The translations under genes and the position numbers were made by a program. From Lophius americanus (lineage: Eukaryota; Chordata; Actinopteri; Lophiiformes; Lophiidae): DNA of 64,000 nt. Positions 1-11,046 of the stretch are shown piece after piece; positions within the stretch are counted from its first letter, which is position 1; every line of letters starts with the position of its first letter. The stretch spans positions 4,178,501 to 4,242,500 of the forward strand of contig JBBDHG010000187.1 of NCBI GenBank assembly GCA_037951165.1. Direction: 5' to 3'. The notes beneath the pieces were generated by a model that searched no databases, was not told the origin of the DNA, and worked only from the letters and a program-made list of their open reading frames with translations.

Positions 1-394
1 AAATGCTGATGACACTACATGAAATAGTATTAGATACGAGTAAAACAGTGTTGCTGGGATTGTTTTCTGTGTGGACAGTCATCAGTGTGGTGATTGTCCC
101 ACACTCTCCTTCCCTCCCCTCTGTTCACTTCACTTCCTCTATCTGAGTCCTTTTCCTCTTGTGCTATTGTCTACTCTATTTTCTTTCCAGGTCTCCACGG
201 TGAAGGTCCAGCAGCTCAGGTTTGTTTGGCAACGCCTGGAAGTTGCTTGACATCCTCCCAGATTCATGTTCGTCAATCTAGCCATCATTTCGTCATCCCA
301 GTTTCCTTAGTCTAACCGTACTAAATAATAATAATGTTAACCATTATTTATCATTTTTCTTAAGACACAGTAGATACAGTTTTGTGAAATGACC
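1..394. other. Unique non-coding DNA, nothing recognised
   Basis: Pyrimidine-rich around 100-180. A 73-codon plus-strand frame covers 94-315 but shows low-complexity Ser/Leu/Pro content and no domain. No gene or element can be supported. Confidence 0.5.
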
Positions 395-572
395 TCCCAG
401 CATTAGACCCGTCCCCCAGGATCTGTGGGCCGTCATTGTGAAACACAAGGGAGCAAACTGGGGTTCAGGGTCTCCTCAAGGCCTCTAAAACTGTAGAACG
501 CTGTCCGGGGGACCGAACACCCAACCGTCCAATCTGAGGACAACTACTCTACCTCCTGACCTACAGCGGACC
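395..572 (-). repeat. tRNA-derived SINE, decayed, minus strand
   Basis: Read on the minus strand, this begins with a tRNA-like head: a box A-like stretch (GGTCAGGAGGTAGAGTAG) followed about 30 bases on by a box B-like stretch (GGTTGGGTGTTCGGTCCCC). Downstream comes the body typical of a common teleost SINE ('...accctgaaccccagtttgctcc...'). Two halves of a Pol III internal promoter in the right order and spacing support a SINE rather than a tRNA gene; no cloverleaf or CCA context is kept. The family is recalled, not searched. It lies directly against a second repeat (573-712) in the same orientation. Confidence 0.6.
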
Positions 573-712
573 CATTTTGGTGTATTTTGTTAATCTCCGT
601 CATTTTCTGCAACCACTTACCCTGTACGAGATTACAGAGGGCGGAGATTTCTATCCCAGCTGTCATTGGATGAGATGCGAGATGGAGCGTAGATTAGTCA
701 TCGGTTCACAAC
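573..712 (-). repeat. 3' part of the SINE-like element also seen at 26.4 and 34.1 kb
   Basis: On the minus strand this matches the end of a widespread fish element ('ccaatgacagctgggatag ... gtaagtggttgcagaaaatg'). The same 3' module, in weaker form, ends the plus-strand copies near 26.7 kb ('agccagctgtgatgggaagcagcccc'). Only the 3' half is present here; the head is missing or replaced by the adjoining SINE at 395-572. Confidence 0.5.
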
Positions 713-1776
713 ATTCACACTTCTGTCGGGTTTGTTACTGATTTGCCTATATTGCATGTTTTTGGCCTGCGTGAGGGAGCCGGAGTGCACTGAGAGAACC
801 CACGCACACACTGAGAAAACACACTCAGAAAGGCCACATATAAGCCACCACACTCGTGCAGTCAGAACAGAGGAATACAAGCGATGGAACAGTTTCACTT
901 TTGCAACATTCGGTGTGTGAGCCATTTTTATTAATATCCGTGTATGTTTATGTAGTAAAGAGAAGGACAACTGAAGAACTGAAGAAAGATGAGCTGTGGA
1001 CACATAAAAACAGCATTAACATTAAAAGTTTTACGTGTGTTATTATAACTCTATGCACATCAGATACTTAGAAACATTAACTCTGAAGAAACACAACTAG
1101 GTCACTATTTCTTAACTCATAATGACGCTAATTTTCAATAACAGCATAACAGAATCAATGAAATTGAGTTTTAAACCCTTGGTTCTGGCGTACCAGTGGC
1201 CACCCCTATAAAAAGATCCCGGGGTGCCACTCCCCTCTCTCCCTCCAGCTGAACGTCTTCCAGACCTCTCTTGGACCGGCGTGGTTTAGTTCTGTTTTCA
1301 CAGGCTTCGATTGAATCAGGAAAATCAACTTTGTCTTCATCCTCTGCTTTAATGAGAGTTGGAGGGATTTCCACAGCTCTGCCCTGTTTTCTTTAGAAAG
1401 GTCTTAATGTTCTGGGAGGGAGAGGTGGATTAGCTGAAAACCCAAAGGAAGGAAGAAACAGATATGCCGGACCTTATCACACCACACACACACTCGTACA
1501 GTGTAGAAACCTTCAGGACAGAAAGGTGTTATAGGAGCTTTTCTGAGGTTCCTCCCTACTAGAATCAAACGGGACCAGGGAGGACCGCGGAGGAGGAAAA
1601 TCTAAAACACATTTCCACCATTAGCCCTAACATGTGGAACCGGTACTGGGACTGTTTTCTTTTCATCTGGCTGGGATGGAGCTGAGGGGTTCCTAAACTG
1701 TCCTCTCTGGCCTCTCCTCCCAGGAGGGCTGAGCAGACCTAATTACCATCCAGGACACCCACCTGTCAAGAACAAG
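713..1776. other. Unique non-coding DNA, nothing recognised
   Basis: Several overlapping short frames on both strands (698-1003 minus, 732-1071 plus, 1171-1374 minus) shadow one another and have no domain, signal peptide or plausible splice structure. No recognised repeat. Confidence 0.45.
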
Positions 1777-1813
1777 GTGGGCTCTGGAAGGTAAGGCGCC
1801 ATCCAGAGCCCAC
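1777..1813. other. Perfect 12-bp inverted repeat (hairpin)
   Basis: GTGGGCTCTGGA at 1777-1788 pairs perfectly with TCCAGAGCCCAC at 1802-1813 across a 13-nt loop. The loop and right flank also hold two direct AAGGCGCCA copies (1793-1801 and about 1820-1828). No function is assignable; it may be part of an unrecognised element at about 1660-1930. Confidence 0.5.
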
Positions 1814-2339
1814 TCGTTTAAGGCGCCACATCCTTCCCTAACTGGAGCAGGGTGCCATGTTAACACCTCCCTCAATTCTGCTAGACCTCCAGTAGAGCGT
1901 ACGACCTTTGAGTCGTGGCCTTTTGATTTCAACTCACATTGTACGAATCAAATGTTCGCGGAAGGTTTTACGGTCAGATCCAAAGCCACGACATGAATGC
2001 TTACACCGTGCGACCTGTCCGGCTCCTGCAGACTGTTGTCACTATCAACACTTGTCAATAAAGTTTTGTTGAAAGATCTGAGGCAGAAAAACATTTGTTT
2101 TTTTGTTTGTTTTTATTAATATAACGCGTTATCTTCAATGGCATCTATGGCTTTAGAAATCATCTTCGATAGGTGAATAGCATCTAGCTATTCGTATTAT
2201 ATTGATAATAATTATGATACATTTTATTGTTTTGTCTTAAACCCCTCATATTACTGACTAATATACATTTGTATTATGTTTATTTTTATGTTTATTTTGT
2301 TTAGGTGGAGGCTTTAAATAAGCCCACAGGACTTTTAAC

Positions 2340-2445
2340 CTCCTATATGATAATATAATATATATAATAACACGTTTTATTTATAACACGCTTTACATTT
2401 GCATCAAATCCCAAAGGGCTACAAGGTAAAAAAAAGATAAAAGCG
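2340..2445 (-). repeat. LINE/SINE 3' tail module, minus strand
   Basis: On the minus strand the module reads 'agccctttgggatttgatgcaaatgtaaagcgtgttataaat' running into AT-rich sequence. The same module recurs at 23.68-23.76 kb (plus) and 25.22-25.31 kb (minus). In fish genomes this core followed by (ATT)n is a common tail of L2/Maui-like elements. Only the tail is visible. The neighbouring A/T-rich run (2440-2510) is low complexity. Confidence 0.5.
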
Positions 2446-2517
2446 TAAAAGTAAAAATAAAAATAAAAATAATAATAATGATAATAATATAAATAAATAA
2501 AAAAATATATATATCGT

Positions 2518-2880
2518 TTGCGGATATTTAATATCCTCAAAGGTGAAGAAGAAGATGAGCTCCACTCTCTCTTGTCCTGTCCCGCGTACAACTCAACAAT
2601 CAGTGCAAAATATTCACCCGTTTATAAGAGTAATTTATCACCTTCTACACACTACCGGAAATTTTATGAAAGTAAGGATCTTCACTCTACACTCCTTTAT
2701 TCTGTAAAAATATGTAAAATATAAATGTTATTCTGAACTCGCCTACGCGTCACCTTTCGTGGTTTTTGCATCTGCCTCTATTCTCCATGTTCCTTTATGG
2801 GACTTTTATTTTTACTGATATGCTGACTTATATTCTTTTGTACATGGGCCAATAAAACCTGAATAAAATCATCATATCTT
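2518..2880 (+). repeat. Possible LINE ORF2 C-terminus and 3' UTR remnant
   Basis: A 68-codon frame at 2518-2724 contains 'DELHSLLSCPAYN', resembling the D-E-x-H-F/S-L-x-x-C-P-x-Y segment near the C-terminus of L1/Tx1-type ORF2 proteins. It is followed by about 150 bp ending in 'gggccaataaaacctgaataaa', like a LINE 3' end with two polyadenylation signals. No RT domain is present, so this would be a 5'-truncated copy. The call rests on a short motif. Confidence 0.35.
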
Positions 2881-3080
2881 AAAAAGTCACCTGCTTATAA
2901 ATGTCATCAGAAAAGGGTGTGTGAAGAGGAGATGAAGTTTGTGATGAAGATGTGTGGGTGCTATGAAGACCCGGCTCCAGACTGCAGCATAACCTCAACT
3001 CTGTCATCAACTGTCGTGGCTCGCTCACGTACACACACTTAGACGTAAGGGCTTTCCTTGCCCTCTACAGTTTCACAATC

Positions 3081-3083
3081 CCC

Positions 3084-3142
<59 letters not shown>
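3081..3142. repeat. C-run plus (AC)n microsatellite
   Basis: A run of nine C (3080-3088), then an uninterrupted (AC)n array from 3090 to 3142 (about 26 units). Confidence 0.95.
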
Positions 3143-3143
<1 letters not shown>

Positions 3144-4070
3144 CTGAGAAGGTGACGCGCGGCGGGCCGCCCACACCATGCGTAGGTTCCATTTAGCGCT
3201 CTGATGCACGACTTTGACACCCTGCTGGGGGGTGTCGCCTCAACAAAGGGACCACCTTACCTCATGACGTTCAAATGAAACCTGTGAGAAATGAGGAAAA
3301 AAGAGTTTGTAAAAAACTTTGAACTGTACGTATAAAGTTACAACACGGATTCAGTAGATGTATTGATGCTCAAAAATAATTCACATTAATAAATTCACAT
3401 CTATCTATCTGTCAAGCTTTATGAACATGGTTGGAGTCAACAAACACTCGCTGTTTGACCTACGACCTGTTCCACGTGTCCATAACCTTTTATTGCACCA
3501 TGGAGCAGAATAGAAATTAACATCTTAACATTTAGATTGATGGATATAAAAACAATGCACCTTACCGGTGAAGCGGTGGGAGCTGTCGGCTTGTTTCCCT
3601 CCAAAAAGACGGTCACATGCTTCGGTGGTGATCCTCATTTCCAGATAATCCCTTAATATAATTTGTTTTCCAATTGCAGAAACTCCGGCCCCGCTGAGAT
3701 CTGGTTGGACATTAAAGCGTAAATGTTTTCTGTGTTTTTGTGACTCTAGCTTTATACCTCGAGATAGTCAGTCTAGAGTTTGGTCCAGAGTTTCTTCAAA
3801 CATGCTTGTCAGCCCACAATTATTGGCAGGTTTGAGGAGCGTCTTCCCACGGTCACATGGACAATCCACCATTTACAAATGGGTTACAAATTCATTCCTC
3901 TGCACTTCTGGGGTCATCTGCTCCCCAGCTGGAATAAAGATGGTCCAGTCTCTCCAAAGATCCCTGAGGGTGGGGGAGGTGAAGCACCGCTGTGGCACGT
4001 ACAATCTAATAAGGACCAAAAAGACTCCTAAAAATAGATTATGCAGATGTTTCTAATCTTATTGTTCCCT
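3143..4070. other. Unique non-coding DNA, nothing recognised
   Basis: No supported coding sequence. The overlapping frames at 3780-4056 lie just upstream of, and may include, the interior of the hAT-like element that ends at 4136. Confidence 0.4.
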
Positions 4071-4136
4071 TTAAGCGCGGTAGCAGATGCTTTGCGGCCT
4101 GATGTTGGTCCACAGCCCGGTGGTTGGGGACTGCTG
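4071..4136. mobile_element. hAT-like transposon terminus (Charlie-like 3' end)
   Basis: The stretch 'gcgcggtagcagatgc ... gcccggtggttggggactgctg' matches, by recall, the end of hAT/Charlie-type non-autonomous elements. The reverse complement begins CAGCAGTCCCCAACC, close to the hAT-type CAGNGGTCCCCAACC terminus. The opposite terminus and the 8-bp target duplication were not found, so the left boundary is open. No transposase is present. Confidence 0.5.
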
Positions 4137-6339
4137 CCCTAGACCACCATCCCTTGTTATTCCTGGATGGTTTTCCATCGCACTGGTAGAGACGTTCATG
4201 TTCTCCAGCCATATGACGTATCCCAAAACTTTCCTGACTGCATCATCCTGTAAATTTGTCCATCATTTATGACCAGGCGCCTGTGAAAGTGATGGGAGCT
4301 TCATCAGTGTCAGGTCTTTGTAGTTAATACACTAATCTAAGACAGTGAACAGCTAACATGCTCAATGCTGACATGCTTGTTGTTGCCAGCATTTTAGAGC
4401 AAACTAGAATGTTGAATTAACTGAAGACCGTGACAACTGATCTGCTGGGTTATACAAAGGTTCTGTGTTTGGAAGACGGAAACACTTCAGATGAATAAGT
4501 TATTAGCAAAACTGTTAGGAGTATGTTTAAGCAATATAATACTTCTATACTTATTAAAATTGACTTCCATATTACAAACTAGCTAAACCGTTGGCTTGGT
4601 TACGGTCTGTAGGGTTTTGAATGAATTCTTCTCTTTGAGCAGTCCGTGGACCACCGTCTACAACGACGAGTACAAAACGATACGTCTTATGAATGCAAGT
4701 TTTTGAACGATGTATAATCAACATGCGTCCGTCTAATAATCAGCATATTGCTAATTTGGCAATGTTCCATTACCTGCCAAAGCTGTTATTACAACGAAGT
4801 AACGTTTCTGCTCTTTGTTTTCTGTCTGTTTGCACGATTACTCAAAAAGGTTCGGACGGATTCTCGGATTCTAACGAAACGAGAGGATGGGTATGATCCA
4901 AAGAGCAATCCGTTTGATCCGGATCGAAACTTAGCCAAGTCGATGGAGGTCTATGCTCTCCGAGTTTCATTTCTTTATAAATGGAGGACCCGCAGTCACA
5001 CAGTTTGCATTTATTAGTGTGTCCCTGCGTTGTTCAGAGAGAGGCTTGATGGGGGACTTATTCACGGAGATTCTCATTAGGGACGCCTAAAAGTTCAACT
5101 AACCACAACGAGTCTCTGCCACAACCCTGAGCTGACTCATGAGCTGGAAGTAGGCGGGAGAAACCACAGGGGAGGTTACAGCGATGTGGGGGGGGGGGGG
5201 GTCGACTAACCGTGAACAGGCTGGGAATCCCTATCAGCGTGGTCCAGGTGTTAGAGGGGACACAGATGAGTGATCAAGGTGAGAAGAGATTCTAAACGCC
5301 CCACATGGTGCAGAGGAGGACGGAAAGTGCAAACCCAAATGTCAAAGGTTGTCTGTTGTTTACGTTTTTCACTGGTAAACTACAGCAAAAACCCCGCAGA
5401 GATCAGATTCAGAGATTTAGTGTGTTTTCAAGAAGTTTTCTCATTAGGATAAATATCAGTGTGATTTCAAGAGAACCTTAATGACCCAGAGGTGCTTCAT
5501 TATACGCAGAGAGTTTATAGAACTTCACTGCAACGTGCCTGACATTTATAGATGCAACGTTATACAAGAAAGTTAAATGTCAAATGTATTTAGATGCATT
5601 TATTGAAGAGCCAAATCCAATCACAGAGGGTAAAAACAGACAGCATGCAAACAACACCACTTAATGGGACTGGCGGTTTAACGAGGAGCCATACTGATCA
5701 AATAAGCCCCCCCCCCATTTTAGCTTCCAGTAAAACTCGAGCAAACAAATAAAGTTCTTGTGGGAAAACAACACTCTTCATTTAAGAGTCCAGATATCTG
5801 AAACTGTTGGTGGTATTTCACAATCCCTTCATTTACAAATAGATTTGAACAGAATAGAAGACTTCAATCACTTTCTTTTCACTCATGTAATAAAACATAT
5901 AGTAATAGTAGTAGTGGTAGTAGTTTCTATACTGTGACTCATTTTTACATCTTAACCCTTTATTGCATAAATTTGTATATGGGGGAACAAAATATTCCCC
6001 CCCATCTCTTGCCTGAGGACAACAATACGCTAGAAAGCGACTAAAATAATATGGTTCTCTACAGTCAAAAAAAGTAAAGTATTTAATGTTTATTATTGAC
6101 AAACAACAAACACAAATCCAAACAAGCGAAAACAGTAAAAACGTAAGAGTCAAATATCAATTGTGAACTATGAACATTTATAACCCTACCCAGATGACTG
6201 TGTCACCTACTTCAGTGTTTCTCAGAGGAACATTCAGACAAAAGGAAGCAGGAGGCAAACATTTATCCCAGTCTGCCCTCGGAGACCATTCCTTTCAAAT
6301 ATGTTTGAGATATAAGATTTAAATCCAGAAGTTTGCATT
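4137..6339. other. Unique non-coding DNA with a G14 run
   Basis: No supported gene. It holds a run of 14 G (5188-5201), short C runs (5706-5715 and 5997-6003) and a TAG/TAA-rich patch near 5895-5930. The 106-codon minus frame at 5833-6153 is Tyr/Phe-rich low-complexity sequence translated from AT-rich DNA. Confidence 0.45.
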
Positions 6340-6662
6340 AGTGCTGTTAGAGCTTCACAACTCCTGCCGATCAGAGAGACTTTCAGCAGCGACAGGGTTT
6401 ATAAGAGAGGGTGAACGCTTGGAGGATGGAGATCTATCGGAAGTCCAATCCTACTGCACTGTCGGGGACCCGGTTCTTCTCGTACCATCATACCGCTCTA
6501 TTTTCATCACCTTTCACACATGCTCAGTCTCATTTACCTACTTCACGGTCGGGGTCATCCAATGATACCAGCTGCTCTCAATCAGGTGGCCTCATGGTCC
6601 AATCACTGTGTCTCACCTGGTGTTCTTTCCTGCTGCTGGTTCATGCGTCCTCCACCTCAACA
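6340..6662 (-). repeat. Dispersed repeat family A, copy 1 (minus, partial)
   Basis: The minus-strand reading aligns by eye with the plus-strand copies at 11.36-11.82 kb and 14.59-15.10 kb. The shared order is: 'gaggtggaggacgcatgaaccagcagc', 'cacagtgattgg', 'ggccacctgattgagagcagctg', 'gtaaatgagactgagcatgtgtgaaagg', 'atagagcggtatgatgg', then the 'gatagatctcc' terminus. An internal segment ('...ggagagagtcatat...') is deleted. The 5' half is replaced by Tc1-like sequence, giving a chimera. No protein is encoded. Confidence 0.65.
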
Positions 6663-7022
6663 TCCTCACCTTCAGCCATGGGTCGGGGTCAGCACTGGCA
6701 CCCAGACCAGTCTGCAGCTTTTTTAAGATGAAAGCTGTGATCCTGTATACTGTAAGTTCTGAAAACTTTCTATCAGAACCAGCTTTCATTTTCCTGCAAT
6801 GTATGCTACAGCGGCTCTCCTGCGGAATCGGGCACCATGGGTTAGTGAGCTTTGGGCGGCTGTCACTAGCTTTCTGTGCTAGGATCACTTTCGTAGGTTC
6901 TAACCACTACAAACTGGGAACACCCAACAAGACCTTCAGTTCTGGAGATGTTCTCATCCAGTTGTCTAACCATCATAATTTGATAATAATCTTCAAGTAG
7001 CTCAGATCCTTGAGTTTCCCAT
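6663..7022 (-). pseudogene. Tc1-like transposase N-terminus, frameshifted
   Basis: The start codon lies at 7022 (minus). The first codons carry a 1-base deletion relative to the family, which creates an early stop. In shifted frames the DNA-binding region is recognisable: 'MMVRQLDENISRTEGLVG' corresponds to the first helix-turn-helix of Tc1 transposases, and 'GSDRKFSELTVYR' to the second. This covers roughly the first 110 residues of a family usually about 340 long. The DDE catalytic domain is absent. The family assignment is from recall of the protein family; the break pattern is directly visible. Confidence 0.7.
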
Positions 7023-7135
7023 TTCTCCTGCTTCATACTCATCATCATTAAAGTCAAAATGCTAATTTGCTCTGACAGTTGCCATTTTGATGAGATTCAC
7101 CTGTAAGTGGATTTAATGTAATTGTTGATCACTGT
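6663..7135 (-). mobile_element. Tc1-like DNA transposon, 5' half, minus strand
   Basis: The right end (about 7097-7135, '...cacctgtaagtggatttaatg...') matches, by recall, the terminal inverted repeat of a widespread teleost Tc1-like element, whose end reads 'gatcggtgta'. Leftward, on the minus strand, lies the start of a degraded transposase. The copy stops near 6663, where family A sequence begins, so the 3' half including the catalytic DDE region and the other terminus are missing. It cannot be autonomous. Confidence 0.7.
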
Positions 7136-8772
7136 AAGCAACAATATATACATAAAAAACATAAAAATTCCAAGAAATAAATAAGATAACACATATTTCT
7201 TTACATACTCGCAGACATGGATGTTTTTTTCCACATACGTTATTTCAATTTATGCATGTTAAAAACATATTTATCTTCCCAGTTTGTCCAATTAGAGCCC
7301 AACAAAAATGTTCCTTGTTCCGTGTTCTGTGCCACATATTGTTTGTTTATTTACAATATAGAATTTTGTGCTCATTACTGGAGGCGGGGGCTTGAATGTC
7401 TCCCAGTGTGAGCGGTAACAGGTTACCGGTGTCGTATGTCTCAGTGTTGAGGCCTCAGGGAAACTTTGAACTGCTAAAATGAGTTTGAGTGAGTGTGGGG
7501 TGAACCTCATATTCCCAGGTCAAAGGGCACATTAGAGCAGCAGTGTGAGTGCTAATGTGTTTCTTTCTGAAAACAGAGATCCCTGCTGACATGTGAAACA
7601 TGAGTTGAAGATTTAATTTAGTCACAATCACATGCGCAGATGCGGACAGAGAGAGAGAAAGAAAGAACGAGTTCAGTCAGCGTTAGTGAATCAGCCTCCC
7701 GGAACACCTACAACTGAAGAGCGGACGACATCCTCCGGTTTATAGCTTGTGTGTTGTGCAGTGTGTCCATCGGGAGCTACCTCCTTCCTGATAAAGCTTG
7801 TTCAGACGTCTGGGTTTCAGCGTTCCGATGGAAAATCCAGAAGCCACAGGCCCTCTTTCTTCCCAGCCTCAGAGCTCCTCCCAGTTGCGCTCCACCTGAC
7901 GGATTTTCCCTCTCCTCCGCGTCCAGACGGACCACGCCAAGAGCCAGACGGGAGCACAAACACAGACGGGAGAGTGAAGGTTGGCAGGTGTATAGAGAAA
8001 AAGAGCGGGATTGAGGGAAAGCGAAGGGAGGACAGGTTTGGTTATGGCTGACTTGAATTGAGCTTGTTAAATGTGGGAGGGAGCGAGACAGGTAGCAAGA
8101 AAGGAGAAGATGGAAAGAGAGCGGCGGAGACGAAATTGAAGCCGCTTGCTGTTGTGGGCTGAAGGAAAAGGGAGAGATGGAAACCCAGACACAAATATAA
8201 ACATTGGCGAGGACTTCAATGATTCCTCTCTCTGCTTCTCTGGCCTCCTCTCACTAGCCGAGCATAAACAAACATAACATGGAAAGCATCAGACAGGCCG
8301 CATACATCTCAGAGAAATGTCAGTCTGAAGTGGATGAGAAATGGGAAAATCGTCATGGTGAATTTTGCCAGTTCCATTCTATAATAATAAAAAGAGCAAT
8401 TGGATTAGACCCTCAGACTGTCTCTCTTCTTCTACGTCAGCATCCAAATCACATCAGCGCTGAACTCCAGTGGCCACAGAGAAATGTCATCCTGTCATAC
8501 GTCCATCCGTCCCCCTGAAGACGTAAACCTTATATGGAGAGGAGAAACCGGCGAGACGGCCTCGCAGTTCACCTAAACAACAGGCAGAGACACACTAACA
8601 CTCACACACTTAAAATATTGGCAGAAAACGGACATCTGTGGGTCATCTTTCTGATGACCAGAGGGAGAGGAGAATGAAGGAGGAGTGTGAGTGATGGACA
8701 CCAGGCGCAGATATCTGACAGTATCCATATTCTTCACCACAGGCGCACACAAAATATTAGAAAATAATGTTA
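7136..8772. other. Unique DNA with a CpG-richer patch at 7.64-8.16 kb
   Basis: No gene is supported. Between about 7640 and 8160 there are roughly 25 CpG dinucleotides with GA-rich runs, more than in the flanks. A promoter or 5' UTR could lie here, but no TATA box, convincing start codon or splice pair is seen. Open frames (7749-8051 plus and shadows) have no domain. Confidence 0.35.
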
Positions 8773-8794
8773 ACACACACACACACACACACAC
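8773..8794. repeat. (AC)11 microsatellite
   Basis: Uninterrupted AC dinucleotide array. Confidence 0.95.
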
Positions 8795-8960
8795 TCTCCC
8801 TCTCAAAGGTTCAATGTCACAGATTGCAGTGGCTCCTTGGTCTGGCTGGTAATGACCTCATGCCTGGTTCTGCTCCCAGAGATCCCTACTGGCTGGCAGC
8901 CCTACATCTGCAAAGAGGCCTTCAATCACATGAACACACAGATGGATGCACACCACCCAG

Positions 8961-8981
8961 TCTCTCTCTCTCTCACTCTCC

Positions 8982-9018
<37 letters not shown>
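8961..9018. repeat. (CT)n microsatellite
   Basis: CT array with a few A/C interruptions, pure from about 8991. It produces Ser/Leu-rich and Arg/Glu-rich shadow frames on the two strands. Confidence 0.95.
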
Positions 9019-9024
<6 letters not shown>

Positions 9025-9253
9025 TCGTTTCCAGCTGCAGAAAACAATTGGACACACACCCAGCCTTTAGAGCTAAAATAAAGTGAACACTGTCTAGTTA
9101 TAATGTCACTAAACATCTTCACATATTCTCAGCCACAGCCGCTTTCAGAGCATCAAACTGACTTTGTCTCCAGGCATGGCTTCACCTTTACTTGTCATCA
9201 GAGTACAACAGAGTCGACTCGCCACACAGGAAAACACATATTTAAAGGAAGAC

Positions 9254-9740
9254 TAGGCCTACACTGTGTCCCTGACAACAAAAGTATACCCCCCCCCAAA
9301 ATGGCCCAAACCCCTACCTTTTACAATCAACCCCCCTGATAGAGCTCCTCAAATGAAATTAAGTTATGTCCACAAAGTAGTATTTTTCATAAACAAATCC
9401 CCCTACTGAGTAAAAGAAAAACAACTTTTCGAGGAAAATACATTACGTAAAGATAGTTCTTATTGAGTTGAGTCATATTCACCAAATTTGGATCAAAACA
9501 GACCAACGGTTAAGAAATTAAGACCCGGAAACATTTGGAGAAATAGCTGCCCTTCCGGTTGAAAATATACAACTGACCTTAACCAAAATCAATCCAGTTC
9601 TTCCTCCCACTAAGGTCTATGTTGTCACAAATTAGAAGGTGATGCATGCATCAGTTTTTGTGCTATAGCATTAACACGAAGGATCTGTGACCGACACATA
9701 ATATCCATACTATTCCATAATATCCCCGACTGTTCGGGTT
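9254..9740 (+). repeat. Dispersed repeat family B, copy 1 (near full length)
   Basis: It starts at 'actaggcctac', followed by a C run, and ends near 'tatccccgactgttcggg'. Shared blocks with 33.67-34.13 kb, in the same order: 'taggcctac', C-run, 'cctac', 'ccccctgat', 'gagttgagtcatattcaccaaatttgg', 'cagaccaacggttaagaaat', 'atccagttcttcctc', 'aggtctatgt', 'gtgctatagcattaacacgaaggatctg' and the terminus. About 480 bp; no long frame. It appears to be a non-autonomous transposable element of unassigned class. Confidence 0.65.
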
Positions 9741-10800
9741 TATAATAAATTATACAGTGCTTTAAATGAATGGGGTGTCATTTCGGCAGAGCGATATATT
9801 AGATTTCCTGTTATGAGTTAGAAGGGAGATTTCATTCTCCGATCATGTTTGGAGGGGGGGGGGATCACTGACGGCGTTTAAATGCACACAAGGACGATAT
9901 TATTGGGTTTCTGAAGTCTCCCATCTTTGTGTTTGTGAACATAAACACCATAGTCCGATCCAGAACCATTGGCCTTGCACTGGAATATTCCATAAGGTAC
10001 TGTTACATGTATAGATCTTATCCTGATTTTGGACAGCTGCAGATTACTGTGCAGGCGCCAAATGACACAACAGATATAGACACAATGGCAGAAGTGGCTC
10101 ATTGCGCCGTCCACCATGTTGTAATAGAACATATACACAGATCTTTTATCTGAGCTTCTGTGAACCCTATAAAAGCAATTTCTGTCTCTGTTAAAGCTTG
10201 ATTCAAATAGAAACTGATGCGTTTATCATTAATGGATACTGCTTGGTCAATATGAAGTGTCATTTATTTTCTTTTTCACAATGTTGATAAAGGTTTTATA
10301 GTCAAGTGACTGAGCCACCCGGATATTAAGCAAAGCTTAAAAAATATGAGAAATTAATCTTTCTCCATTTATCTCGATAAAAAGGTCACTTGTTTTCTCC
10401 TCATAACTAGTTAATTGTTTAATTAAAATAAATTCATTAAAATTAATTTATCTTAGGTATAACGGTCAAAAATGTTCCCGGCTTCCATAATATTCAACAA
10501 ATAGACAGATTTTTTTAAAACTATTAGAACGCTATTCAAAAACTTTTTTTTTGCTTTTTTGCTTCGAAATCAGGGATTAAAAAGTGAACAACTCAGAAAA
10601 ACTATTTCCACCACGGCCTAAAGTCCAAACGCGTTCAGGTAGTAATCGCTAACACTGTCATCTTGTAAAAGTCCAAGTTTAACTGTTGGGATGCGAGACT
10701 CACCTCTAAAGAACTCAGCTGTAGAATAATTAAATAATAATAATAACCATATGCCTGCTGCCTCTTTAAAGAGATCTTTACATTCAATTATTTAGTGTTC
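9741..10800. other. Unique AT-rich non-coding DNA
   Basis: It includes a 9-G run (9853-9861) and AT-rich sequence at 10,320-10,560. No coding region or recognised repeat is supported. Confidence 0.45.
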
Positions 10801-10842
10801 CTGTGTCCTTCATCTGCAAAGAGGAGCAGACGAAGGACACAG
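10801..10842 (-). other. 17-bp stem hairpin, 8-nt loop
   Basis: CTGTGTCCTTCATCTGC (10801-10817) pairs with GCAGACGAAGGACACAG (10826-10842). One position differs; transcribed from the minus strand it becomes a G:U pair, so all 17 positions would pair. The loop is 10818-10825. The stem is short for a pre-miRNA. Function unknown. Confidence 0.5.
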
Positions 10843-11026
10843 CTGCATCGTTGACACAAACAGTGGAAGTGTGTCAGACGCCCTGCATGGGGCCTAATCT
10901 GCACAATACCACACAGACAGACATAATAAACATTCCCTGAGAGTCTGCCTCAGGTGTGTTTTCAGTTTTACAATGTCCCACTCAGAGGGCATCTTTAACT
11001 ACTTTGTTGTGTATTTGTTAGTGCTG

Positions 11027-11046
11027 GTGTGTGTGTGTGTGTGTGT
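11027..11046. repeat. (GT)10 microsatellite
   Basis: Short GT array. Confidence 0.9.

Noticed and set aside
395..572. tRNA gene
   Set aside because: Box A and box B exist but no cloverleaf; fits a decayed tRNA-derived SINE better.
2343..2591. Tyr/Phe-rich minus-strand frame
   Set aside because: Translation of AT-rich low-complexity DNA next to a LINE tail.
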